Below, in pieces: positions 34,261-43,113 of a stretch of 64,000 bases of DNA. Origin of the DNA: Candidatus Calditenuaceae archaeon (lineage in GTDB: Archaea; Thermoproteota; Nitrososphaeria_A; Caldarchaeales; Calditenuaceae); the NCBI GenBank assembly GCA_025058175.1, contig JANXED010000001.1, forward strand, positions 304,321 through 368,320, read 5' to 3'. How positions within the stretch are numbered: the first letter of the stretch is position 1; every line of letters starts with the position of its first letter. Under the pieces are notes generated by a model, which was not told the origin of the DNA, made no database searches, and saw nothing but the letters and a program-made list of their open reading frames with translations. The translations under genes and the position numbers were made by a program.

Positions 34261-34824
34261 TCAGCGCCGGCGCAGCAGGTGCTCTGTCAACGACCTGAAG
34301 GCCTTGGCCCTGTGGGAGAAGAGGTTCTTCTCGTCGACCGTCATCTCGGCGAACGTTCTCGTCTCTCCCTCTGGGACGAAGACCGGGTCGAACCCGAACC
34401 CGCTTGAGCCCCTGGGAGCGTCTGCGATTCGCCCGTCGGCGCGGCCCGTGAAGACCACGACGTTCCCGTCAGAGTCGGCGAATCCTACCGCAGAGAGGAA
34501 GTGCGCCCTCCGGTCCTCGACGCCAGACATCAGCTTCAGGAGCCCTTCGATGCCTATCGTCCTGTGGACGTAGGAGGAGTAGGGACCGGGGAAGCCCCTT
34601 AGCGCCTCCACGAAGAGCCCCGCGTCCTCCACGGCCACCCGGCCTCCGAACTTGCCGTAGGCCTCGATCGCCGACGTCCTCGCTATCTCGGTGAGGTCGT
34701 CGGACTGGACCTCCGTCAGCCTCGCCCTCACCCACTCGCACTCGATGCCCATCGACGACAGGAGCCTCGAGACCTCGAACCACTTCCCCTCGTTGGAGGT
34801 GACGAACTTCAGCCCCGCCGCCAC
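34261..34824 (-). CDS. Non-canonical purine NTP pyrophosphatase (RdgB/HAM1)
   Basis: Protein of 187 residues of the ITPase family. FVTSNEGKWFEV is the substrate-binding start, and AVEDAGLFVEALRGFPGPYSSY, ADSDGNVVVFTG, GFGFDPVFVPEG and SHRAKAF are all present in order. The enzyme hydrolyses (d)ITP and XTP to monophosphates and keeps deaminated purines out of DNA and RNA. Length and motifs are standard. It converges on the unknown methyltransferase partner gene with 40 nt between. Confidence 0.95.
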   Translation of the reverse strand: MAAGLKFVTSNEGKWFEVSRLLSSMGIECEWVRARLTEVQSDDLTEIARTSAIEAYGKFGGRVAVEDAGLFVEALRGFPGPYSSYVHRTIGIEGLLKLMSGVEDRRAHFLSAVGFADSDGNVVVFTGRADGRIADAPRGSSGFGFDPVFVPEGETRTFAEMTVDEKNLFSHRAKAFRSLTEHLLRRR

Positions 34825-34910
34825 GCCGGTGAGCGCGACGTCGCGTTGATAACCGTCTTCCTGCGTCGGGCTCGTAGGATAATATCGCGGCCCTCGGACG
34901 ATGATAGGTC

Positions 34911-35471
34911 ATGGGCGAGGCCGGGACTGCCTACGAGGCGCTCCTCCGGGCGCTCGAGGAGCAGAGGAAGAGCAAGACGCTAGTTACCTTGCCCCAGTCG
35001 CTGACGTCCCTGCTCAGGTCGAGGGCTTCCCAGCTGAGGCAGTCGATCCGGACGGCCGCCGACAGAAGGTCCCTCGCTTACAGGCTAAAGGAGGCCGAGC
35101 TCGGGGCCCTCCAGCGGATGGTCTCGGAGCTCCTCGGCGAGAGGCTGAGGATCCTAATCAGGGCCGCGCAGACCGGCGCCGACCCCGGCGAGGCCCTCCC
35201 CTTCGAGCAGAGCCTCTACTCCGAGCTCAGGTCCCTCCTCGAGGACTACGCCGAGCTCGTTGAGGAGTGCTCCAGGACCCTAGACCTCTCGAGGGACTTC
35301 GCGAGGAGGGAGACGGTCACGGTGGCCTTCCTGGAGGACGCCCCCGCGCTCGTCGATGCCTCGGGCAGGAAGAGGGGGCCTTTCAGGAGAGGCAGCGTCG
35401 CCTCCCTGCCCCGCGAACTGGTCGGACCGGTAGTCTCCTCGGGGAAGGCCAGGAGAATAGGACCTCTTTGA
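34911..35471 (+). CDS. GINS complex subunit (archaeal Gins51-like)
   Basis: Protein of 186 residues with the A-then-B domain order of archaeal Gins51/15. The N-terminal two-thirds is helical (LPQSLTSLLRSRA...). The small C-terminal beta domain reads VTVAFLEDAPALVDASGRK, then GPFRRG, ASLPRELVGPVV and SGKARRI, matching the 'G..ygPf..gD...LP' pattern of GINS. It forms part of the CMG-like replication helicase with MCM and a RecJ/GAN protein. The MCM gene is not adjacent. ATG 34911. Confidence 0.8.
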   Translation: MGEAGTAYEALLRALEEQRKSKTLVTLPQSLTSLLRSRASQLRQSIRTAADRRSLAYRLKEAELGALQRMVSELLGERLRILIRAAQTGADPGEALPFEQSLYSELRSLLEDYAELVEECSRTLDLSRDFARRETVTVAFLEDAPALVDASGRKRGPFRRGSVASLPRELVGPVVSSGKARRIGPL

Positions 35472-35525
35472 GGCGCGGGGGTTCCGGGTAAACTCTTATT
35501 GTGGGGTCAACCATTCGGCGGAGGA

Positions 35526-36491
35526 ATGATCTCGCTCGTCCTCTCCGAGAGGGAGGCGCCCGGAGTAAGGACCTCCGAGGGCTACGGCGCCTTGGTGAGA
35601 AGGGGCACGACCCTCGTCAAGAGGGGCTTCGCTCACATGCTGAAGCACGGCGTCGTGATGGACGTGACCACCATCGAGCAGGCTCAGATCGCTGAGGACG
35701 CGGGCGCAGTCGCGGTGATGGTCCTGGACAAGCTGCCTTACGACGTCAGGAAGTCCGGAGGGGTCGCGAGGACCGCATCAGTCAAGGTCATCGAGGAGAT
35801 CATGGACCACGTCACGATACCTGTCATGGCGAAGTGCAGGATCGGGCACACCTGGGAGGCGAAGGTGCTGGAGGAGGTCGGGGTCGACATGATCGACGAG
35901 TCCGAGGTGCTTACGCCCGCCGACGAGGAGAGGCACATATGGAAGTGGGACTTCACGACGCCCTTCGTCTGCGGCGCCAGGGACCTCGGCGAGGCCCTCA
36001 GGAGGATCGAGGAGGGGGCCTCGATGATCAGGACCAAGGGCGAGCCCGGGACTGGCAACGTCGCCGAGGCCGTCAGGCACATGAGGCTCGTCAAGGCCGA
36101 GATCAGGAGGATCAGGGCCATCTACGAAGAGGGCGACGAGCAGGAGCTCGTGAGGGCCGCGAGGGAGATGCGGGTCTCCTACGAGGTCGTCGTCGAGACC
36201 GCGAGGCTCGGGAGGCTCCCCGTCGTGAACTTCGCCGCAGGCGGAATAGCGACCCCTGCGGACGCGGCGCTTATGATGGGCCTCGGGTGCGACGGGATCT
36301 TCGTGGGCTCGGGGATCTTCAAGTCCAACGACCCGCTCGAGAGGGCGAAGGCCATCGTGCTAGCGACCACCTACTGGGACAGGCCTGAGGTGGTCGCGGA
36401 GGCTCAAAGGATGGTCTCCGAGACCAAGTCTATGGCGGGACTCGACCTGAAGACCCTCGAGTTGAGGATGCAGGAGAGGGGCACCGGCTGA
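35526..36491 (+). CDS. pdxS: Pyridoxal 5'-phosphate synthase lyase subunit
   Basis: TIM-barrel enzyme of 321 residues from ATG 35526. It shows [38 protein letters not shown] with the Schiff-base lysine region, [10 protein letters not shown] and [19 protein letters not shown], all typical of PdxS. It joins ribose 5-phosphate, glyceraldehyde 3-phosphate and ammonia to PLP. The frame is open to TTG 35499, but a CTTATT-type box lies there, which supports the ATG. The glutaminase partner pdxT is not next to it. Confidence 0.95.
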   Translation: MISLVLSEREAPGVRTSEGYGALVRRGTTLVKRGFAHMLKHGVVMDVTTIEQAQIAEDAGAVAVMVLDKLPYDVRKSGGVARTASVKVIEEIMDHVTIPVMAKCRIGHTWEAKVLEEVGVDMIDESEVLTPADEERHIWKWDFTTPFVCGARDLGEALRRIEEGASMIRTKGEPGTGNVAEAVRHMRLVKAEIRRIRAIYEEGDEQELVRAAREMRVSYEVVVETARLGRLPVVNFAAGGIATPADAALMMGLGCDGIFVGSGIFKSNDPLERAKAIVLATTYWDRPEVVAEAQRMVSETKSMAGLDLKTLELRMQERGTG

Positions 36492-36541
36492 AAAGGAACC
36501 CTCGCAACGCTTTATACGCAGTTCAACATATTGAGATATTC

Positions 36542-37207
36542 GTGTTATCCGTTCCCTCCCTCGAGGAGGTTGTCTACACCGCGGTACTCCTGAGCTGGGT
36601 GCTCTTCGTAGCGCTGGTCCTCACGAGATGGACCTACGACGCGATGATGCGGAGGAACTTGGAACACCACGTCGCGGTATACTACAACCGGAAGGTCATT
36701 CACGTGCTGGCCGGAGGCGTGGTCGCGGCACTCGTCCCCCATCTCTTCAAGTCCTACACGATGATCGGATTGATGGTCGCGGCTCTTGCGATCGGCAACC
36801 TTCTCCCTCATCTTAGGGGAAGGCTGTTCTACTGGTATCAGGTGAAGGAGAACATGTACGAGGTCAACTTCATCTTGATGTGGGGCGCGATCATGTTCGT
36901 CGGGTTCCTCCTGAACGACATCTGGCTCGCCGTCGTGCCGGTGATGTTCATGTCGGTTGGCGACGGCGTCACGGGCTTCGTCAGGAACGCCCTCCACCGG
37001 AGGAGGACTAAGGCCTTCGTGGGAAACCTCGCGATGATGGCGTTCTGCGTGCCCTACGGGTTCGCGGTTCTCGGCGTAAATGGCGCCGTGGCTGGACTGT
37101 TGGCCTCACTCGTCGAGAGGTTCGAGTTCGGGCCGGTCGACGACAACGTCATCGTACCCGCCACCGCCCTCGCCGTGATCTTGACCCTAGGGGCCCTCTC
37201 GGGCTGA
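36542..37207 (+). CDS. Dolichol/phytol kinase-like membrane protein
   Basis: Membrane protein of 221 residues with about six hydrophobic segments. RKVIHVLAGGVVAALVPHLF, SVGDGVTGFVRNALHRRRTK and the late VERFEFGPVDDNVIVP follow the layout of the CTP-dependent polyprenol kinase family (SEC59/DGK1/VTE5), where the D.....G and E......DN motifs bind CTP. Likely substrates are dolichol or another archaeal isoprenoid alcohol. GTG 36542 lies about 27 nt after a CTTTATAC box. Confidence 0.75.
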   Translation: MLSVPSLEEVVYTAVLLSWVLFVALVLTRWTYDAMMRRNLEHHVAVYYNRKVIHVLAGGVVAALVPHLFKSYTMIGLMVAALAIGNLLPHLRGRLFYWYQVKENMYEVNFILMWGAIMFVGFLLNDIWLAVVPVMFMSVGDGVTGFVRNALHRRRTKAFVGNLAMMAFCVPYGFAVLGVNGAVAGLLASLVERFEFGPVDDNVIVPATALAVILTLGALSG

Positions 37208-37252
37208 CCGGGGGACCGGGCGCCTGGGCGCGGGTCAGCGGATTCCTGGTGA

Positions 37253-37672
37253 TCACTCGCCCATGACCGTGACGATCAGCCTCCTCTCCCGCGGCTTCGT
37301 GTCGAGCTCGATGAGCACGACCTGCTGCCACGTCCCGAGCAGAGGTCTCCCGCCGCTTACTGGGACCGTAACGCTGGGGCCTATGATCGTAGCCCTGACG
37401 TGGGAGTGGCCGTTGTCGTCGCCCCACCGGAGGTGGTGCTTGTATACCTCGGACCTCGGGGCGATGCGCTCCAGCATCCTCGGGAGGTCCTCGATCAGCC
37501 CGGGCTCATACTCCATCGTCGAGACCGCCGCGGTCGAGCCCGCGACGAAGGCGTTCGCGATCCCCTCCTTCACGCCCGACCTCGAGACCGCTTCGGCCAC
37601 CCGGTCGGTGACGTCAAGCACGTCGCCCTCGCCCTTCGTTCTGAGCCTGAACTCGTAGGTCGCGACCTTCAT
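37253..37672 (-). CDS. YjbQ/UPF0047 family protein
   Basis: Protein of 139 residues of the UPF0047 family. AFVAGSTAAVSTMEYEPGL, KHHLRWGDDNGHSHVRATI, the PLLGTWQQVVLIELD strand and RRLIVTVMG are typical. A thiamin phosphate synthase activity has been reported for some bacterial members, but the physiological role is unclear. It is the only gene in a 550-nt gap between two plus-strand genes. Confidence 0.88.
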   Translation of the reverse strand: MKVATYEFRLRTKGEGDVLDVTDRVAEAVSRSGVKEGIANAFVAGSTAAVSTMEYEPGLIEDLPRMLERIAPRSEVYKHHLRWGDDNGHSHVRATIIGPSVTVPVSGGRPLLGTWQQVVLIELDTKPRERRLIVTVMGE

Positions 37673-37755
37673 GCCGACCGTTCGGCCTTCACCGGCTCCC
37701 GGAGGATTTGAACCGTGAATATCCTCTTTAGCGCCCTCGGGGACCGATTCGAAGG

Positions 37756-38364
37756 TTGCCGAGGATAGGCGTCCTTAACTACGGCGTCGGGAACCTCTTC
37801 AGCGTCGTCAGCGCCCTCAGGAGGCTCGGTGCAGAGGTCGAGCTGCTCGAGTCCCTCGACAGGGCGGAACTCGACGGGCTCGTGCTGCCGGGCGTCGGGA
37901 ACTTCACTGAGGGGGCGGCCAACGTCGCGTCTCATAGTGACGCGGTCCTTGAAGTGATGGGCTCGGGGACGCCGACGCTAGGGATCTGCCTCGGGATGCA
38001 GCTGCTCTTTGAGGCGAGCGAGGAGGGCGAGGGCAAGGGGCTCTCGGTCTTCAGGGGAAGGGTGGTAAGGCTCAGGACTTCCTCGAAGCTCCCGCACATC
38101 GGGTGGAACAGGCTCAAGGTTGTCAGGGACTCGGAGCTCCTCGAGGGGGTCTCCTCCGGCGAGTGGGTGTACTTCGTCCACTCCTACGCGCCCGATCCCA
38201 GAGACCGCTCGATCGTGCTCGCGACGACCGAGTACGGCGGCTACGAGTTCCCCTCGATCGTCGGGTCCAGCAACGTCTACGGCACGCAGTTCCACCCCGA
38301 AAAGTCCGGCGAGACGGGAAGGAAGGTCCTGAGGAACTTCGTCGGCCTCTGCGTCCGCAGGTGA
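37756..38364 (+). CDS. hisH: Imidazole glycerol phosphate synthase glutamine amidotransferase subunit
   Basis: Class I glutamine amidotransferase of 202 residues. LPGVGNF, the nucleophile elbow GICLGMQLLF (Cys77), and the His-Glu pair in TQFHPEKSG complete the catalytic triad. PHIGWN and EWVYFVHSYAPD are specific to HisH. It supplies ammonia to HisF in histidine synthesis. No other his gene is in the window. TTG 37756 is the start, about 26 nt after a CTCTTTAG box. Confidence 0.93.
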   Translation: MPRIGVLNYGVGNLFSVVSALRRLGAEVELLESLDRAELDGLVLPGVGNFTEGAANVASHSDAVLEVMGSGTPTLGICLGMQLLFEASEEGEGKGLSVFRGRVVRLRTSSKLPHIGWNRLKVVRDSELLEGVSSGEWVYFVHSYAPDPRDRSIVLATTEYGGYEFPSIVGSSNVYGTQFHPEKSGETGRKVLRNFVGLCVRR

Positions 38365-38390
38365 GCTCTCGTCCAGAGGGGCCGGTCTCA

Positions 38391-38402
38391 ACTTATATAA
38401 CG
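38391..38402 (+). promoter_or_regulatory. TATA box of aconitase gene
   Basis: ACTTATATAACG is a near-consensus archaeal TATA element. Its end is 23 nt before ATG 38426, implying a leaderless or very short 5' end. Confidence 0.55.
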
Positions 38403-38425
38403 AGCGTCGGCGCGACCGGTGCGGG

Positions 38426-41143
38426 ATGCCCAGGGAGCTGAGCCTTCCCTTCGGGACGTTCAGGTACTACCCGTTGAGGGAGCTCGAGGAGGTCGGGCTC
38501 GCGAAGGACGTCGACAAGATGCCGTTCTCTGTGAAGGTGCTGCTCGAGAACCTCTACAGGCACGTCGGCAACGGCGTCGTCACCGAGGAGGAGGTCAGGG
38601 CGGTGGGGCACTGGGGGACCGGACCGAGCCCCGTGGAGGAGATCCCCTTCTACCCCAGCAGAGTCCTCCTTCAGGACTTCACCGGAGTCCCGCTGATCGT
38701 CGACCTCGCGGCGATGAGGGGCGTCGCGAAAAGGCTGAACAAGGACCCTAAGCTGATCAACCCGCAGGTCCCGGTCCATCTCGTCGTAGACCACTCGATC
38801 CAGGTCGACTTCTTCAGGAGGGCCGACGCCTTCGCCCTCAACCTCGAGCTCGAGTACGAGAGGAACAGGGAGAGGTATCAGCTGCTGAAGTGGGCCCAGA
38901 ACGCCTTCGCGAACTTCCAAGTTGTCCCCCCGGGGACGGGTATCGTCCACCAGGTGAACCTCGAGTACCTTGCGACCGTCGTCGACGACAGAATCCAGGA
39001 CGGACTCAGGATCGCTTTCCCCGACACGGTCCTCGGGACCGACTCTCACACGCCGATGGTCAACGGCCTCGGGGTCCTCGGGTGGGGAGTGGGCGGTATA
39101 GAGGCGGAGGCCGTGATGCTCGGCCAGCCCTACTACATGACGGTGCCAGAGGTGGTGGGCGTGAGGCTGGTCGGAGAGCTGAGGGAGGGCGTGACTGCGA
39201 CGGACCTCGTCCTCACAGTGACCGAGCTCCTCAGGAAGAAGGACGTCGTGGGGAAGTTCGTCGAGTTCTTCGGACCGGGCCTCAGGAACGTCACGGTCCC
39301 CGACAGGGCGACGATCGCGAACATGGCCCCCGAGTACGGCGCGACGGTGGGCTTCTTCCCGATCGACGGTCACACCCTCGCATACCTCAGGCTCACCGGG
39401 AGGAGCTCAGAGAGGATCCGGCTCGTCGAGGTCTACGCGCGGGCCCAGGGGCTCTTCCTGGAGGACTACGAGTGGAGGGGGACGTACACCGAGGTCGTGG
39501 AGCTGGACCTCTCGAGCGTGGAGCCGAGCCTCGCGGGGCCCGCGAACCCCGAGGACAGGCTGGACCTCAAGCGGTTGAAAAGGATCGTAACGGAGTACAT
39601 CAGGAGGAGCAGGGGCCTCGCGGCGCAGAGGTCCGACGTCGACAGGTGGGAGGGCGAAGGGGGCGCGGAGATTGCCGGGGCGGTCTCGGTCGAGGTCACG
39701 CTCAACGGGCAGACCTATGAGCTCAGTGACGGCTCTCTGGTGATCGCGGCGATCACGAGCTGCACCAACACCTCCAACCCGACCGTAATGGTCGGCGCGG
39801 GGCTCCTCGCGAAGAAGGCCGTCGAGAGGGGCCTCTCGGTCCCGGCCTACGTCAAGACGAGCCTCGCTCCCGGATCGCAGGTCGTCGTGGAGTACCTCAG
39901 GGAGTCGGGGCTCTACCAGTACCTAGAGAGGCTGGGGTTCTCGTTGGTGGGTTACGGGTGCACCACCTGCATCGGGAACAGCGGCCCTCTGCCCCAACCG
40001 GTCGCGGAGGCGATAGAGAGGCACAACCTGATCACGTTCTCCGTCCTCAGCGGCAACAGGAACTTCGAGGGTAGGATACACCCCCAGGTCAGGGGCAACT
40101 TTCTCGCCTCCCCCATGTTGGTCGTGGCCTACGCGATAGCCGGAAGGGTCGATATCGACGTCACGGAGGAGCCGCTCGCCCTCGACGGCGAGGGGAGGCC
40201 TGTCTACCTGAAGGACATCTGGCCCTCGATGAGGGAGATCGCGGACGCGATAGAGAGGTCCGTGACCCCTGAGCTCTTCAGGAGGAAGTACACGGACGTC
40301 TTCAAGGGCGACGAGAGGTGGAGAGCGCTCGAGGCCCCGACCGGTGAGGTCTTCGTGTGGGACCCGAGCTCGACCTACATCAGGGAGCCGCCCTTCTTCG
40401 AGGGCTTCTCGCTAAGGCCCAGGGAACCCGAGGACATCGTCGGAGCCAGGGTCCTCGTACTGCTCGGCGACAGAATCACGACCGACCACATCTCCCCGGC
40501 CGGAGCGATACTGCCCGGAAGCCCTGCGGGTGAGTACCTGAGGTCCCTCGGCGTGACGCCCGACGACTTCAACACCTACGGCGCGAGGAGGGGGAACCAC
40601 GAGGTGATGATGAGGGGCACGTTCGCGAACGTGAGGCTGAAGAACCTTCTCGTCCCGGGGAGGGAGGGCTGGTGGACGAAGTACCTCCCGACCGGAGAGG
40701 TGACGACCATCTACGACGCTGCGATGAGGTACAGGGACGAGGGCGTCCCCCTCGTTGTCCTCGCTGGAAAGCAGTACGGCGCCGGCAGCTCGAGGGACTG
40801 GGCCGCGAAGGGCGTCCATCTCCTCGGTGTGAAGGCCGTCATCGCCGAGAGCTTCGAGAGGATCCACAGGAGCAACTTGGTCGGGATGGGGGTCCTGCCG
40901 CTCCAGTTCGAGAGGGGCCAGACCTGGAAGAGCCTGGGGCTCGACGGGACGGAGACCATCGACGTCCTCGGGATCTCCGAGGGCCTCTACCCGAGGAAGA
41001 AACTTCTGGTCAGGGCGAAGAAGGCCGACGGTTCGGTCGTCGAGTTCAATGCGATTGCGAGGCTCGATACTCCCATCGAGGTCGAGTATTACAGGAACGG
41101 AGGAATTCTGAACTACGTGCTGAGGAAGCTCTTGGGCCCTTAG
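38426..41143 (+). CDS. acnA: Aconitate hydratase (AcnA/IRP type)
   Basis: Protein of 905 residues of the AcnA/IRP1 type that converts citrate to isocitrate. Cluster cysteines are in AAITSCTNTSNP (first) and GYGCTTCIGNSGPL (second and third), giving the three ligands of the 4Fe-4S cluster. The C-terminal swivel domain has LLGDRITTDHISPAGAI and YGAGSSRDWAAKG. Full length, with all domains. The single TATA box and the convergent neighbour suggest that it is transcribed alone. Confidence 0.97.
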   Translation: MPRELSLPFGTFRYYPLRELEEVGLAKDVDKMPFSVKVLLENLYRHVGNGVVTEEEVRAVGHWGTGPSPVEEIPFYPSRVLLQDFTGVPLIVDLAAMRGVAKRLNKDPKLINPQVPVHLVVDHSIQVDFFRRADAFALNLELEYERNRERYQLLKWAQNAFANFQVVPPGTGIVHQVNLEYLATVVDDRIQDGLRIAFPDTVLGTDSHTPMVNGLGVLGWGVGGIEAEAVMLGQPYYMTVPEVVGVRLVGELREGVTATDLVLTVTELLRKKDVVGKFVEFFGPGLRNVTVPDRATIANMAPEYGATVGFFPIDGHTLAYLRLTGRSSERIRLVEVYARAQGLFLEDYEWRGTYTEVVELDLSSVEPSLAGPANPEDRLDLKRLKRIVTEYIRRSRGLAAQRSDVDRWEGEGGAEIAGAVSVEVTLNGQTYELSDGSLVIAAITSCTNTSNPTVMVGAGLLAKKAVERGLSVPAYVKTSLAPGSQVVVEYLRESGLYQYLERLGFSLVGYGCTTCIGNSGPLPQPVAEAIERHNLITFSVLSGNRNFEGRIHPQVRGNFLASPMLVVAYAIAGRVDIDVTEEPLALDGEGRPVYLKDIWPSMREIADAIERSVTPELFRRKYTDVFKGDERWRALEAPTGEVFVWDPSSTYIREPPFFEGFSLRPREPEDIVGARVLVLLGDRITTDHISPAGAILPGSPAGEYLRSLGVTPDDFNTYGARRGNHEVMMRGTFANVRLKNLLVPGREGWWTKYLPTGEVTTIYDAAMRYRDEGVPLVVLAGKQYGAGSSRDWAAKGVHLLGVKAVIAESFERIHRSNLVGMGVLPLQFERGQTWKSLGLDGTETIDVLGISEGLYPRKKLLVRAKKADGSVVEFNAIARLDTPIEVEYYRNGGILNYVLRKLLGP

Positions 41144-41904
41144 CCGCTGACCCTGAAAACCACCGAGACCGTTATCCTGAACTCCTGCTCCCCGGGCATC
41201 ACGGGCGTACTCTGGGCGGCGGTGCGCACGGCCTCTGCGGGTACGGCCTGCGGGATAGGCTCGTAGAGGTTAACGCTGACCCTCGAGGCGCCCACGACCC
41301 TTAGCCCGAGCTCCCTCGCGACCGTCTCGGCCTTCGCACGGGCGTCCGAGACCGCGGCCCTGAGCAGGTCCCTCGCCATTTGGCCCCTCTTCTCCTCGGA
41401 GACGTAGAAGCTCACGCCGTGTACCGCGTTCGCTCCCGCGCCCACTGCGGTGTCGAGGACCTCGCCCGCCTTACCCATGAAACCGCCCCTTAGCGTCACC
41501 TCGATCGTGTTCGTCGCGATGTAACCGACCAGTTGGCACCGGCCGGAGCTGCAGTCGTACTCGGGCCCGACTTGGATCCCGACGGTCCTGAGGTCCCTCT
41601 CGCTGATGCCCAACCCTTTCAGCGCCGAGACAACCCTGTTTGCTGCCTCAGAGGCGAGACTCATCGCCTCCGACGCGCTCTGCGCCCTGGTCAATACTCC
41701 CACGACGACCTTTGCCTCGTCGGGGACGACCTTCGCAGACGCTGAGCCCGTGACTGTAATCACGTCGTCCTCGCCGTCCCCCTGCGCGATCACCTGAACT
41801 GTCCTGCTACCAGATGTGACCGCCACCAGCCCGACAGCGAGCATCACGAGCGCCGCGATCAGCGCTAGGTCCAACGCCCTGCTTGATCCGACCCATCCGA
41901 TCAC
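41140..41904 (-). CDS. SIMPL (DUF541) family surface protein
   Basis: Protein of 254 residues. A membrane anchor (about 12-32) precedes a DUF541/SIMPL domain: ITVTGSASAKVVPDEAKVVV, SEAMSLASEAANRVVSALK, ISERDLRTVGIQVGPEY, then the C-terminal ARAKAETVARELGLRVVGA. Related proteins form ring-like oligomers outside the cell; the function is not established. Two Cys (SSGRCQL, YDCSS) could form a disulfide. The 3' end overlaps acnA by 4 nt. Confidence 0.88.
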   Translation of the reverse strand: MIGWVGSSRALDLALIAALVMLAVGLVAVTSGSRTVQVIAQGDGEDDVITVTGSASAKVVPDEAKVVVGVLTRAQSASEAMSLASEAANRVVSALKGLGISERDLRTVGIQVGPEYDCSSGRCQLVGYIATNTIEVTLRGGFMGKAGEVLDTAVGAGANAVHGVSFYVSEEKRGQMARDLLRAAVSDARAKAETVARELGLRVVGASRVSVNLYEPIPQAVPAEAVRTAAQSTPVMPGEQEFRITVSVVFRVSG

Positions 41905-42011
41905 GACGGATTTCCCGGGCGGTGTATATGTCTACTTTTCCCAGAGCGCCGAACTTGCTATAGATTTCGGGCAAATTCAGAAATATTCATCGTCACATCA
42001 CGCGAGCGGGG

Positions 42012-42593
42012 TTGAGGGTGGAGAGGGCGGTAGTCGCTGTTACGAGCAAGTGGTACGACTACGTGACGGTCGCGATGGCCGTAGCAGCGGTGGCCCTCAG
42101 CCTGCTGTTGGTCGTCTCCTGGCCTCCGCAGCAGCCCGCTATTGCCTCGGAGCGAGGGCAAACGGAGGAGGGCGATGCCGGGGTCGCGAGGGCGTTCGGG
42201 AGGGGAGAGGCCGCGGTCGCGGCTGGACCGTCCCCGGTCCTGCTGGTCGGCGCGGCGGGTGCGTGGGCGGCCTTCGTCGGGATGGTCGCCTTCAAGGGCT
42301 ACGTCAGGAGGGTCTGGACGAGGAGCTACTTCGATTACGACGTCTTCAGGCTGCTGGTAAGGATGAGGGGCGCGAGGACCAGGGTCGAGATCCTGAGGAG
42401 GCTAAACGAGCCGATGAACAGGAACCAGCTCGCGGAAGAGCTCGGGATGGACTGGAAGACCGTCGACAGGCACGTCGAGGTCCTGAGCAGGTACGGGCTG
42501 ATAGAGCTGGTCGACGAGCGGGGGAGGACCTACAGGCTCACAGAGAGCGGGAGGAAGGTCCTAGAGCTGCTAGAGGAGCTCGCGAGGCTCTGA
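42012..42593 (+). CDS. Membrane-anchored winged-helix regulator
   Basis: Protein of 193 residues. Two hydrophobic helices (about 18-36 and 71-96) flank an acidic/Ala-rich loop of about 35 residues outside the membrane. The C-terminal half is an ArsR/MarR-like winged helix, with TRVEILRRL, the recognition helix MNRNQLAEELGMDWKTVDRH, and the wing ERGRTYRLTESG. It may sense an envelope signal and act on DNA from the membrane. TTG 42012 is the start. Promoter sequence lies in the AT-rich gap after the SIMPL gene. Confidence 0.75.
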   Translation: MRVERAVVAVTSKWYDYVTVAMAVAAVALSLLLVVSWPPQQPAIASERGQTEEGDAGVARAFGRGEAAVAAGPSPVLLVGAAGAWAAFVGMVAFKGYVRRVWTRSYFDYDVFRLLVRMRGARTRVEILRRLNEPMNRNQLAEELGMDWKTVDRHVEVLSRYGLIELVDERGRTYRLTESGRKVLELLEELARL

Positions 42594-42595
42594 GG

Positions 42596-42769
42596 TCACG
42601 TCCTCTCCTTCAGGCTCTTCGTCCACCTGTACTTCCTCCACTTCGGGTCGGGGAAGCCGCAGTGGGCGCACCTCCTCGACCTGTAGTGGAAGGACCTCCT
42701 TCCGCACCTCCTGCACCTCGCGTGCGTCGGCGTCTTGAACTTACCCATCGAGGGTGTTCCCTTCGTCAC
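42596..42769 (-). CDS. 50S ribosomal protein L37e
   Basis: A short gene of 57 residues. It reads TKGTPSMGKFKTPTHARCRR and carries two zinc-binding pairs, CRRCG and CAHCG, with a basic tail (KWRKYRWTK), matching archaeal eL37. GTG 42769 overlaps the stop of the Sm-like gene (GTGA), the usual SmAP-L37e arrangement in archaea. It binds 23S rRNA and holds one zinc. Confidence 0.93.
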   Translation of the reverse strand: MTKGTPSMGKFKTPTHARCRRCGRRSFHYRSRRCAHCGFPDPKWRKYRWTKSLKERT

Positions 42770-43014
42770 CTCCCCTCATCCTCCCTCAGCTGGCCGGGGG
42801 AGATCATCACGATGTTGTCGCCCCTCAGGATCACGGTGCCGAGCCTGTTCGCGCTCCCGTCCTGGTGGACCTCCTCCGCCGGGTTCAGGACGACGTTCAT
42901 GTGCTGGTCGAAGCCTACCAGGACCCCCCTTATCATCCTGCCGCTCCTCAGCTTGATCAGCACCTGGTTCCCGAGGCTCCTGTTCAGGAGCTTCAGCGTG
43001 ATGTCGGCCGACAT
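42766..43014 (-). CDS. Sm-like (LSM) archaeal protein
   Basis: Protein of 82 residues with Sm1 (VLIKLRSGRMIRGVLVGFDQHMN) and Sm2 (GTVILRGDNIVMI) motifs, the RNA-binding heptamer fold of SmAP1. It binds U-rich RNAs and RNase P-associated proteins in archaea. It is first in a two-gene unit with L37e, and a CTTAATATGG box lies about 28 nt upstream on the minus strand. Confidence 0.94.
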   Translation of the reverse strand: MSADITLKLLNRSLGNQVLIKLRSGRMIRGVLVGFDQHMNVVLNPAEEVHQDGSANRLGTVILRGDNIVMISPGQLREDEGR

Positions 43015-43113
43015 GCCCGCAATCGCTCCCCGACCGCACGGTCCATATTAAGCTACTGGCAGCAGAGTTCGGCGAGGGAAAACGGTGATAACTGGCTCGA
43101 GCCTCGGAGGGCC

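Noticed and set aside
42754..43113. N-terminal extension of the argH frame
   Set aside because: It reads through the Sm-like and L37e genes on the other strand and lacks family similarity.
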